Source: Candidatus Omnitrophota bacterium (GTDB lineage: Bacteria > Omnitrophota > Gorgyraeia > Gorgyraeales > Gorgyraeaceae). From it: 5,770 nucleotides of DNA. The notes below the pieces were generated by a model, which saw only the letters and a program-made list of their open reading frames with translations, searched no databases and had not been told where the DNA came from. Positions 1 to 5,718 of this stretch are shown here, piece after piece. Where the stretch lies: NCBI GenBank assembly GCA_018817035.1, contig JAHIUV010000169.1, positions 1 to 5,770 on the forward strand, written 5' to 3'. How positions within the stretch are numbered: position 1 is the stretch's first letter; each line of letters begins with the position of its first letter. Position numbers and translations under genes: made by a program.

Positions 1-1130
1 ATATTCCTGCGGCCCGCTCTTCCGGCCATCTGGTAAAAATCGCGTGTCTTAAGCGTGGCGAAACTGTTACCATAGAATTTCCTGAGCTCGTCAAATACGA
101 CCGTCCTGGCAGGCATATTTATTCCCAGCGCGAAAGTTTCGGTAGTGAAGATGACTTTTATGAGTTTTGATGTAAAAAGCCTCTCGATCACTTCTTTGAG
201 CGTTGGCAGCATGCCGGCGTGGTGAAAAGCTATGCCTTTTTCGATCATGGGGAGTAGTAAGATCGCGTTTTTTTCATTCTCAAGTTCGAATTTTTTGCAT
301 AGTTCGTTATAAAGCCCCGTTATCCGGACTTTTTCATCCCGGCTCAGAAAATCCAGGACAGTCATTTCATTAGCGAGGTATTCGCATCTTTTTCTTCCGA
401 ACGCGAAATATATACACGGGAGTTTATCGTTTTCATGGAGATGTTTTATGAGTGACACAGGCCTGTTTGGTTTAAAGTGCGTATGTTTTGAGTAGCGATG
501 ATGTCCGTGTCCGTGGCCATGTTTATAACCGGAGGAACTTACTTTGTGGATATTGTCCATTATCTCGCCGTGGACCTGGTAGAAGAAATGTAAGGGAACA
601 GGCCGCTTGGATTCTTTTACGACCTTTAAGGGAAGTTTATGGACAGATTGCAACCATGACGCTATTTCGTCTATATTCGGTATTGTGGCTGAAAGCGCCA
701 GCATTTTCATGTGCGCCGGCAGGAATATAAGGGACTCTTCCCACACAGTGCCGCGCTCATAGTCGTCCAGGTAATGGACTTCGTCGAATATTATCCAGGA
801 GTAGTCTTTTACATTGGAGCCTTCTTCCAGGACCTTGTTGCGGAATATCTCAGTTGTCATTATGAGGACCGGCGCATGCGGGTTTATGCTTACGTCTCCG
901 GTAAGTATGCCTATTCTGCCAGGATATACTTCCTGAAAATCCCGGAACTTTTGGTTGGATAGCGCTTTTATGGGAGCCGTATAGATCACTTTTTCATTTT
1001 TTTCAAGGCAGTCTGTTATTATATATTCAGCGATAACAGTCTTTCCGGCGCCCGTAGGGGCGGATACAATGACTGAATGCCCGTCTTTAATATAGTCAAT
1101 AGCCTTTTTTTGGAACGCGTCATATATCAT
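1..1130 (-). CDS. Ski2/Mtr4-like DExH-box helicase, N-terminal part (runs off window)
   Basis: An open frame of 376 codons leaves the window at base 1, so the C-terminal part is missing. The visible part is a nearly complete superfamily II helicase core of the Ski2-like type: motif I APTGAGKT (residues 24-31), Ia TAPIKALSNQ (51-60), a TGD...MTTEIFRN stretch (77-98), motif II DEVH (116-119), motif III SAT (147-149), motif V TETFALGINMPAR (330-342) and motif VI QMAGRAGRRN (367-376). The family unwinds RNA or DNA using ATP; RNA processing or decay is the usual role, but no partner gene is visible here. Two oddities: a His-rich insert (HGHGHGHH, 204-211, with two more His by 218) between the RecA-like domains, and Asn where motif VI normally ends in Gly. 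ATG at 1130 is chosen; an in-frame GTG at 1136 is better spaced from a weak AAAGGT site. A candidate promoter (TTGCAT 1166-1161, 17-base gap, TAATAT 1143-1138) would make the transcript almost leaderless; this is weak. Confidence 0.93.
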   Translation of the reverse strand, partial: MIYDAFQKKAIDYIKDGHSVIVSAPTGAGKTVIAEYIITDCLEKNEKVIYTAPIKALSNQKFRDFQEVYPGRIGILTGDVSINPHAPVLIMTTEIFRNKVLEEGSNVKDYSWIIFDEVHYLDDYERGTVWEESLIFLPAHMKMLALSATIPNIDEIASWLQSVHKLPLKVVKESKRPVPLHFFYQVHGEIMDNIHKVSSSGYKHGHGHGHHRYSKHTHFKPNRPVSLIKHLHENDKLPCIYFAFGRKRCEYLANEMTVLDFLSRDEKVRITGLYNELCKKFELENEKNAILLLPMIEKGIAFHHAGMLPTLKEVIERLFTSKLIKVIFTTETFALGINMPARTVVFDELRKFYGNSFATLKTRDFYQMAGRAGRRN

Positions 1131-1159
1131 AGTCACTATATTACCTTTAACTCTGCAAA

Positions 1160-1456
1160 GATGCAATGGAAGAGTGTGAAGTTAAACAGAAAACTTCCCT
1201 GAGCATACAGCAACCCCTGCCCGCTCAGCTGAAAATTTCCCCCCTCGCTCCTCGGGGTCGCTTTTTGTGCCGTAGTTTGCCGGGGGCGAAAAAACTCACC
1301 CCACACCAACTGCCTTCGGCAGAAGGTGTGGGGCTCGGACAGTTTTTCGCCCTTTTACAAACCGCCAAACTACGGCACAAAAAGCTAAATTTTCAATTCG
1401 CGTTCAGGGGTTGCTGTATGCTCAGGGTTCCTTATCTTTACGCTTTTGCGATGCAA
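1160..1456. repeat. Large nested palindromic element in the divergent gap, possibly a MITE-like insertion
   Basis: This gene-free stretch lies between the helicase start and the toxin-antitoxin promoter. Paired arms seen by eye, from outside in: 1197-1219 with 1405-1427 (23 of 23 complementary), 1230-1238 with 1387-1395 (TGAAAATTT, 9 of 9), 1260-1279 with 1366-1385 (20 of 20), 1284-1296 with 1341-1352 (one extra A on the left), 1299-1307 with 1325-1333 (CCCCACACC, 9 of 9) and a tip CTGCC-TTC-GGCAG at 1310-1322. The left arm carries about 20 extra bases (1239-1259) with their own CCCC/GGGG mini-hairpin. The direct repeat GATGCAA at 1160-1166 and 1450-1456 flanks the palindrome and could be a target-site duplication. 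There is no transposase. The core palindrome (1197-1427) is certain; reading it as a non-autonomous mobile element, and the outer limits, are inference. A structured RNA is the main alternative. Confidence 0.8.
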
Positions 1457-1461
1457 AATTA

Positions 1462-1499
1462 ACTAAATATTACTTTATATTGACAAAGTAATCTTTAGT
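1462..1499. promoter_or_regulatory. Dyad operator of the toxin-antitoxin operon
   Basis: Two 15-base arms, 1462-1476 (ACTAAATATTACTTT) and 1485-1499 (AAAGTAATCTTTAGT), are inverted copies with 14 of 15 positions matching, separated by 8 bases. The dyad covers the -35 box and reaches the TG of the extended -10, so a bound protein would block RNA polymerase. Ribbon-helix-helix antitoxins usually repress their own operon from such sites, with the toxin as co-repressor. The binder is therefore inferred to be the product of the gene starting at 1529. Confidence 0.8.
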
Positions 1500-1507
1500 G
1501 GTATACT
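1480..1507 (+). promoter_or_regulatory. Strong sigma70-type promoter of the toxin-antitoxin operon
   Basis: A perfect TTGACA (1480-1485) is followed after 16 bases by TATACT (1502-1507), which is preceded by TGG, making an extended -10. Transcription would begin near 1513-1515, directly at the Shine-Dalgarno sequence, so the leader would be only about 15 bases. The upstream dyad overlaps the -35, which suggests repression by the operon's own products. Confidence 0.82.
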
Positions 1508-1512
1508 TTTAT

Positions 1513-1520
1513 TAGGAGGG
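1513..1520 (+). promoter_or_regulatory. Ribosome binding site that fixes the antitoxin start
   Basis: TAGGAGGG is a near-consensus Shine-Dalgarno sequence. Its AGGAGG core (1514-1519) ends 9 bases before the ATG at 1529. An in-frame GTG at 1520 begins inside this site and cannot use it, so ATG 1529 is the start. Confidence 0.85.
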
Positions 1521-1528
1521 TGATATTT

Positions 1529-1756
1529 ATGGAGAAGACTACTATTGCTTTGAAGATGGACTATGGTGTTATAAAACGCTTTAGGGTATTTTGCAAGGAA
1601 AGAGGCATTAAATATGGCTTTTTTGTGGAAGAGGCTATAAAGGAAAAGCTACAGGAGGAAGAAACGAAAGACGATATCCTTGACCTAAAAATGCTCCGCA
1701 GGGAAGAAAAATACGCTGTTCCGTTTGAGGATTATCTGAAAAAACGCCATGCATAA
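1529..1756 (+). CDS. Ribbon-helix-helix-type antitoxin of a RelE/ParE-type pair
   Basis: This 75-residue charged protein has the build of a small DNA-binding antitoxin. A short strand (TTIALKM, residues 4-10) is followed by a helix (about 11-25), a tight turn (ERGIKYG) and a second helix (about 30-45), the usual ribbon-helix-helix order. A flexible charged tail follows, ending in VPFEDYLKK (64-72), which resembles the toxin-wrapping C-terminus of such antitoxins. It is expected to bind and neutralise the toxin encoded by the overlapping next gene (8-base overlap, 1749-1756) and, with it, to repress the promoter at 1480-1507 through the dyad at 1462-1499. The fold call comes from pattern and context rather than a strong signature; the antitoxin role is well supported by position. 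Confidence 0.82.
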   Translation: MEKTTIALKMDYGVIKRFRVFCKERGIKYGFFVEEAIKEKLQEEETKDDILDLKMLRREEKYAVPFEDYLKKRHA

Positions 1757-2000
1757 AATACAGATAATTCCTTCAGCAATAAAGGACTTAGATAGGCTGG
1801 ATAAAAAGTTTTTTGCCCAGATAAAAGGCAAAATTACCTTATTATCATCAAATCCCAGACCTGTGAACGCTTTGAAGCTGACATCAGAAGAAGGTTATCG
1901 TATAAGAAGCGGTGATTACAGGATACTTTATTGCATAGACGATAAGAACAAAACAGTTTATGTGCACAGGGTAAAACATAGAAAGGACGCGTACAGGTAG
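1749..2000 (+). CDS. RelE/ParE-family toxin
   Basis: This basic 83-residue protein matches the RelE/ParE toxin superfamily in length and pattern. It has an N-terminal strand and helix pair (KIQIIPSAIKDLDRLDKK), an NPRP loop (35-38), ALKLTSEEGYRIRSGDYRILY (41-61) and the closing strand VYVHRVKHRKDAYR (70-83). RelE-type members cut mRNA in the ribosome; ParE-type members poison DNA gyrase. The basic residues R51, R53, R58 and R78 and the late Y82 are compatible with RelE-like ribosome-dependent cleavage, but sequence alone does not decide the target. The ATG lies inside the antitoxin's last codons and has no close Shine-Dalgarno site, so translation is probably coupled to the antitoxin. That keeps toxin output below antitoxin output. 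Confidence 0.9.
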   Translation: MHKIQIIPSAIKDLDRLDKKFFAQIKGKITLLSSNPRPVNALKLTSEEGYRIRSGDYRILYCIDDKNKTVYVHRVKHRKDAYR

Positions 2001-2005
2001 TTTAT

Positions 2006-2557
2006 ATGAAATTCTTAGACCTTGTCAGGAAAAGGAAAAGCACCAGGAATTATTCTTCCCGGCCTGTAGCGCGTGAGATAATAGACAGGTGCATTGAGGC
2101 GGCGCGGCTCGCGCCGTCGGCCTGTAATTCACAGCCATGGTCGTTTATAGTGATAGACGATGAGGAATTAAGGAATAAAGTATGTGAGGCGGCGTTCTCA
2201 GCTCCTTATTCTCTCAATACTTTCGCGAGGAAAGCGTCTGTCCTGATAGCTGTTGTTACCGAAAGATCCAAATATGTCACGAAACTTGCCGGTTATTTCA
2301 GGGGTATACAGTTCAGCCTCGTGGATATTGCCATAGCGTGCGAGCACCTGATCTTGCAGGCGGAAGAAGATGGGGTAGGCACTTGCTGGTTGGGATGGTT
2401 CAATGAGAAAAAGGTTAAAAAGATCCTCAATGTCCCGCGGAGAAAAAAGATAGATATAATAATCAGCATGGGATATCCCGAGTCGGATGCGCTCGCAGAG
2501 AAAAAAAGAAAGGATATTAATAAGATAAGAAGATTTAACAGAGGTATACGTCAATAA
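2006..2557 (+). CDS. Nitroreductase-family FMN oxidoreductase, downstream of the toxin-antitoxin pair
   Basis: This 183-residue protein has the standard single-domain nitroreductase fold. The N-terminal RKRKSTRNY (8-16) supplies the FMN phosphate-binding basic residues. RLAPSACNSQPWSFIVI (34-50) is the conserved cofactor and dimer segment. DIAIACEHLILQAEEDGVGTCWLG (107-130) is the long helix and loop beside the flavin, and MGYP (155-158) sits near the C-terminus. Members work as soluble dimers passing electrons from NAD(P)H to nitro compounds, quinones or other substrates; the true substrate is unknown. The gene begins 5 bases after the toxin stop, with AGGT (1994-1997) 8 bases ahead of ATG, so it is probably read from the toxin-antitoxin promoter. 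Its last 23 bases overlap the 3' end of the convergent phosphorylase gene. It is a diverged paralogue of the gene at 5016-5510. Confidence 0.93.
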   Translation: MKFLDLVRKRKSTRNYSSRPVAREIIDRCIEAARLAPSACNSQPWSFIVIDDEELRNKVCEAAFSAPYSLNTFARKASVLIAVVTERSKYVTKLAGYFRGIQFSLVDIAIACEHLILQAEEDGVGTCWLGWFNEKKVKKILNVPRRKKIDIIISMGYPESDALAEKKRKDINKIRRFNRGIRQ

Positions 2558-4970
2558 TATTCAGGGATTTTCCTGACGTATATTTTAGGAAAGTGTTCTT
2601 TTTTATAGGATTTTCAGTTGCGGTGGTACCGTTTATCGTTATTTTTCCTGCCTTGTATTTACCGTAGTCTAATTTCAGAGGATTAATATAATTGACCTTG
2701 ATCTTTCTCCCCGCGAAATTTGTGGTTATCGATATTATTTTAGTGTTTTCAAACTGTTTTTTTGTGAGTTTAGGGTCTATAAGGAGATTACCCATTTCCC
2801 CGCGGATGCCGAATAATTGGGTTACCAGGGTGAGTATGAACCAGCTTGCCGAGCCTGTAAGGTAATGGTACAGGCCCCTGCCGTCAGAGTTAAAATATTC
2901 AGGCAGGCCGGGATACATTTTGCTTATCTGTGTGTTAGTAGACATCTTATATAGTGAGCTTATCACTTCAAGTCCTTCTTTAGCGAAGCCTTGTTTATAA
3001 AGGGCGTAAGCGAACATCACGTTCATGTGGCTGAAGAATGCCCCGTTCTCTTTTTCTCCGTAGGCAAAACCAAATGCCCTGCCGAATTCAGGATATATTC
3101 CCCCGAAGTCAGTATTTAGCCTGAAACCGCCTAATTTTTTATCCCAGAGATATCTTTTCGCGCTGCGCCAGACATCTTTTATTTGTTTTTTCGTGGCAAT
3201 GCCGCTTATGACAGGGAATACCTGGCCTGTCAGTGTCATGCGCACACCTTTTTTATGGTCACCCTCTACGCGTTTTCCTGTATTGTCATAGTAGCCATTG
3301 AAAAAACTATATCCGGATTTAACGGTTATCCATTCGTTCTTTTGGATGCGCGACACTATACGTCGGGCTTTTTGGCGGAGCGCTTTCGCGGTTTCTTTTT
3401 TGTAGTTTATGTTTTCCATAAGGCCGGAAAGCGCTAGCAAATTCCCGCAGTATGCCGCGGTAAAGGCAACGCTTTCACCTTTTTCCTGAGCCATATCAAG
3501 CCCATCGTTCCAGTCAGCTCCTTCGAGCAGGAAATTGCCGTGTTTACCTATTTTTGTGAACGGGCGTTTATGCTGGCAGAGGATATGCTCTATGACAGTA
3601 GCTATTTCTTTGGATTCGAAATAAGGCGCTTTTTTAAATAGGATACTTGTGTCCCCGGACTGGTTTATATATAGATCCAGCGTCATAAAGGGCCATAGGC
3701 CATGGTCCATCCATGTCCTGCTGATGTTATTCCTGTCAGGAATGAACTCGCCCTGTTTTTTTCCTATGATAGTGGCATTAGACCCGTCTTTGCGGACACC
3801 GCCAAAGTTATTTACCAGCATATTTCGCGCTTCAATGGGATTTATTAGAGGGAGAGTAAGGCAGTCCTGCCAAAGATCGCGCCAGCCTTTGCCTCCGCGG
3901 CCATAGTCAAAGTCAGGCAGGAAGGAACACCCAAAGAGTTTTCTGAGGTATGGCTGGAGAGCCACCCATTTTACCCACCTGTCATGCTCCTTGTTTTTTG
4001 TGTCAAGAGAGACAGCGTTTATTTTTTCAGCCCAGAATGCTTTATTAGCCGCGAGAGCGGATTTTATCTTTTTTTCAGAATTAAATTTCGTAAATATTTT
4101 TTGAACGTCTACTTTTTTCGTGATGCCCATCACTATTATATATTTTTTGGATTTTCCGGGTGCTAGTGCGGCAGGTTTGAATCTTATGGCGCCGATAGCT
4201 TCTTTTCCCTGCATAAAGATATCAGGCCTTTTTCCCGGCAGGGTGTTTTTTAAGACAGCTTCAGGCTTGTCAAGGTTACCTTCTTCACCCGAGAATTCAA
4301 GCATAGTAGGGAAAAAACCAAGAGGAATATTCCCGGAGGCATCACACCCTAATACAAAATACGCGGTTTTATTTATCTTATGGCCTGATTCGTCAAAGAC
4401 CATGGTAGGCGTTACCGTAATGCCGTTACCGGATATTTTTATGCGGTTCAATAAAGAACTTACGTGCCTGTGGTCGCGCAGCCTGTCAGCTGAACGTCCA
4501 TAAATAGGTATTGCCGCCGTGGGAGTTATATGTAAGGATTTTTTTGACGTATTATGTAACTCGACCGACATTATTTCAACGGTTTCGTCGCTTACAGGTA
4601 TGAAATTAGTGAATTCCGCTTTTATGCCTATATCTTTATTGACGCGTATTGACTTATGCCAGAGCATTCCCGCTTCGACAAGTGATTCGGATACTTCTCC
4701 TGACGCGGCTGACCATGCGCCTTTACCTTTTATATATAGCCAGAAATTCCTGTTATATCTGGAATCGCTTAGATCTTCAGTGGAAACAGGAGGGGTGAGA
4801 AATGTGCCTATCCCGGTTTTTATGTCTCCGCGCAAGTCAGGCGTAATGGAAGAGAGCAGGCCTTTTTCATTAGCCAGCGGAAAATAAAGCCGCCTGACCT
4901 TATGAGGGTTTTTCGCGACAAATGTCCCCGCGTCATCCAAAAATTTCCATAAAGTATTATTTTGACTCAT
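2535..4970 (-). CDS. GH94-family glycoside phosphorylase (cellobiose phosphorylase-like)
   Basis: This 811-residue protein matches cellobiose and chitobiose phosphorylases in length (about 800-820). The order fits GH94: an N-terminal beta-sandwich (about 1-290), linker helices, an (alpha/alpha)6 barrel (about 330-740) and a small C-terminal beta domain. LLEGADWND (481-489) carries the general acid, expected at D489. GWRDLWQD (362-369) is a sugar-binding motif at the barrel start. H648 in FFSHMN and T705-G706 in LTGSASW are expected phosphate ligands. The family splits a beta-glycosidic bond with inorganic phosphate to give a sugar 1-phosphate, saving ATP; the exact disaccharide cannot be read from sequence. 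The related families GH149 and GH161 are less likely at this length. There is no signal peptide or membrane segment, so it is cytoplasmic. GGAG lies 5 bases before the ATG. The nitroreductase gene 45 bases upstream is probably in the same operon. The C-terminus overlaps the convergent gene by 23 bases. Confidence 0.93.
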   Translation of the reverse strand: MSQNNTLWKFLDDAGTFVAKNPHKVRRLYFPLANEKGLLSSITPDLRGDIKTGIGTFLTPPVSTEDLSDSRYNRNFWLYIKGKGAWSAASGEVSESLVEAGMLWHKSIRVNKDIGIKAEFTNFIPVSDETVEIMSVELHNTSKKSLHITPTAAIPIYGRSADRLRDHRHVSSLLNRIKISGNGITVTPTMVFDESGHKINKTAYFVLGCDASGNIPLGFFPTMLEFSGEEGNLDKPEAVLKNTLPGKRPDIFMQGKEAIGAIRFKPAALAPGKSKKYIIVMGITKKVDVQKIFTKFNSEKKIKSALAANKAFWAEKINAVSLDTKNKEHDRWVKWVALQPYLRKLFGCSFLPDFDYGRGGKGWRDLWQDCLTLPLINPIEARNMLVNNFGGVRKDGSNATIIGKKQGEFIPDRNNISRTWMDHGLWPFMTLDLYINQSGDTSILFKKAPYFESKEIATVIEHILCQHKRPFTKIGKHGNFLLEGADWNDGLDMAQEKGESVAFTAAYCGNLLALSGLMENINYKKETAKALRQKARRIVSRIQKNEWITVKSGYSFFNGYYDNTGKRVEGDHKKGVRMTLTGQVFPVISGIATKKQIKDVWRSAKRYLWDKKLGGFRLNTDFGGIYPEFGRAFGFAYGEKENGAFFSHMNVMFAYALYKQGFAKEGLEVISSLYKMSTNTQISKMYPGLPEYFNSDGRGLYHYLTGSASWFILTLVTQLFGIRGEMGNLLIDPKLTKKQFENTKIISITTNFAGRKIKVNYINPLKLDYGKYKAGKITINGTTATENPIKKNTFLKYTSGKSLNIIDVYLC
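2545..2582. terminator. Dyad at the overlapping gene ends, possible weak terminator
   Basis: TATACGTCA (2545-2553) and TGACGTATA (2574-2582) are perfect inverted copies 20 bases apart. Between and overlapping them is a smaller hairpin, TCAGG (2561-2565) with CCTGA (2572-2576). On the plus strand the small hairpin is followed by CGTATATTTT, a poor U-rich tail, so it may slow or end transcription of the nitroreductase operon. On the minus strand it lies inside the phosphorylase coding region. The repeat is plain; the terminator role is a guess. Confidence 0.35.
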
Positions 4971-4980
4971 GTAAACTCCG

Positions 4981-5009
4981 TATTGTTCGAGGCTAAGCCT
5001 CGCACAATA
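4981..5009 (-). promoter_or_regulatory. Intercistronic hairpin between nitroreductase and phosphorylase
   Basis: TATTGT (4981-4986) pairs with ACAATA (5004-5009), and CGAGGC (4988-4993) with GCCTCG (4997-5002), with one mismatch and a 3-base loop: a 12-pair stem in a 29-base span. It fills most of the 45-base gap and ends about 6 bases before the GGAG of the phosphorylase. No T-run follows on either strand, so a Rho-independent terminator is unlikely. An RNA-stability or processing hairpin, a REP-like repeat unit or a protein-binding dyad are all possible. Confidence 0.6.
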
Positions 5010-5015
5010 TATACG

Positions 5016-5510
5016 TTACCATTTTTCCCAATGTAGCATTTGCTTAAGGTCTTTTTTCTGTTTTGGACCTTGTTTTTTAGCCGGATATCCTACTGATAGC
5101 ATACTGACAAGTTTGTGATCTTCGGGCGCTTGTAGCATTTTTCTTATATCTTCTATGTAGTCTTTTTTATCACCGGCTACCCAACAGGCTCCGAGCCCGA
5201 GCGCTTCTACGGCTAGCAGCATATTCTGGGTTGCCGCGGAACAATCCTCTATATAGTATTTAGTATCTTTTGAGAATACGGATATCAGGCATGAGGCGTC
5301 TTTTATAAAAGGGCCGTTCGGGCACATGTCGCAGATCTTTTTTATAACCGTTTTATCCTGGATAACTACGAATTCCCACGGCTGTTCATTCCTGGCAGTA
5401 GCCGCAAGCCTGCCCGCGTCGACTATTTTTTCGATAAGGGCCCGTTCGACCCTTTTTTCGGAATATTCCCTTACACTTTTTCTTTCCTTTACAGCGTCAA
5501 ATAAATCCAT
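5016..5510 (-). CDS. Nitroreductase-family FMN oxidoreductase, upstream of the phosphorylase
   Basis: This 164-residue protein has a compact nitroreductase domain. KERKSVREYS (8-17) gives the FMN phosphate-binding residues, and RLAATARNEQPWEFVVI (34-50) aligns without gaps with the same segment of the paralogue at 2006-2557. CSAATQNMLLAVEALGLGACWVAG forms the flavin-side helix and loop, and SVGYP follows near the C-terminus. It probably acts as a soluble FMN dimer using NAD(P)H, on an unknown substrate. The ATG is well placed behind AAGGAGG (5523-5517), leaving CGTATA as spacer. It is the first gene of a likely two-gene transcript with the GH94 phosphorylase 45 bases downstream; no functional link between the two enzymes is evident. 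It is about 20 residues shorter than its paralogue, mostly at the C-terminus and in the middle loop, and both remain within family size. Confidence 0.93.
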   Translation of the reverse strand: MDLFDAVKERKSVREYSEKRVERALIEKIVDAGRLAATARNEQPWEFVVIQDKTVIKKICDMCPNGPFIKDASCLISVFSKDTKYYIEDCSAATQNMLLAVEALGLGACWVAGDKKDYIEDIRKMLQAPEDHKLVSMLSVGYPAKKQGPKQKKDLKQMLHWEKW

Positions 5511-5531
5511 TATACGCCTCCTTATCGCTAT

Positions 5532-5560
5532 ATGTTATCACGCTGTAAAATGAAACGCAA
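5532..5560 (-). promoter_or_regulatory. Possible weak promoter of the nitroreductase-phosphorylase operon
   Basis: On the minus strand TTGCGT (5560-5555) is followed after 17 bases by TAACAT (5537-5532), itself preceded by TGA as in an extended -10. Matches to consensus are partial (3 of 6 and 4 of 6). The start would fall near 5525, just before the AAGGAGG site, giving a very short leader. This is the best candidate in the gap, but weak. Confidence 0.25.
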
Positions 5561-5596
5561 GATTTATGATGTCAGCCGAGATAGCGTAAAATAGCT

Positions 5597-5718
5597 TGCT
5601 GACTTTTGTATGGCTGAGTTTTTATTGCTGTTCTCGACTCACTGCGTTCGCTCGAATAATATTCTTCGAGCGTAGTCCCGAAGTATCGGGACGAAGTCGA
5701 GAAGTTTCAAAGTCAGCA
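5597..5718. repeat. Branched palindromic element (nested stems with two inner hairpins)
   Basis: The outer stem pairs TGCTGACTTT (5597-5606) with AAAGTCAGCA (5709-5718). The middle stem pairs TTCTCGACT (5631-5639) with AGTCGAGAA (5695-5703). Inside are two separate hairpins: CGCTCGAA (5649-5656) with TTCGAGCG (5665-5672), and GTCCCGA (5675-5681) with TCGGGAC (5686-5692). All four stems are perfect. A further GTCAGC at 5571-5576 could pair with 5598-5603 instead, giving an alternative fold. No gene is seen from 5511 to the window end, and 5719-5770 shows nothing recognisable. It resembles a dispersed intergenic repeat of the REP/MITE kind; a structured RNA is possible. Confidence 0.7.

Noticed and set aside
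488..962. Two plus-strand frames of about 80 codons
   Set aside because: Antisense to the helicase, whose motifs II and III are encoded here on the other strand.
1166..1462. 98-codon plus-strand open frame
   Set aside because: It lies wholly in the large palindrome, has no ribosome site and its composition follows the repeat arms; chance frame.
1520..1528. GTG start giving a 78-residue antitoxin
   Set aside because: The GTG overlaps the last base of the Shine-Dalgarno sequence; ATG 1529 has correct spacing.
2198..2554. 118-codon minus-strand frame
   Set aside because: Antisense shadow of the nitroreductase at 2006-2557, which has full family motifs.
3183..4887. Five plus-strand frames of 60-127 codons
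   Set aside because: All lie antisense within the GH94 gene and show no family pattern or ribosome site.
4981..5009. Rho-independent terminator
   Set aside because: No run of T follows the stem on either strand, and a same-direction gene begins directly after it.
5326..5553. 75-codon plus-strand frame
   Set aside because: Antisense to the nitroreductase at 5016-5510 and its upstream region.
5597..5718. CRISPR array or tRNA-like fold
   Set aside because: There are no regularly spaced direct repeats, and the stem lengths and order do not match a tRNA cloverleaf.
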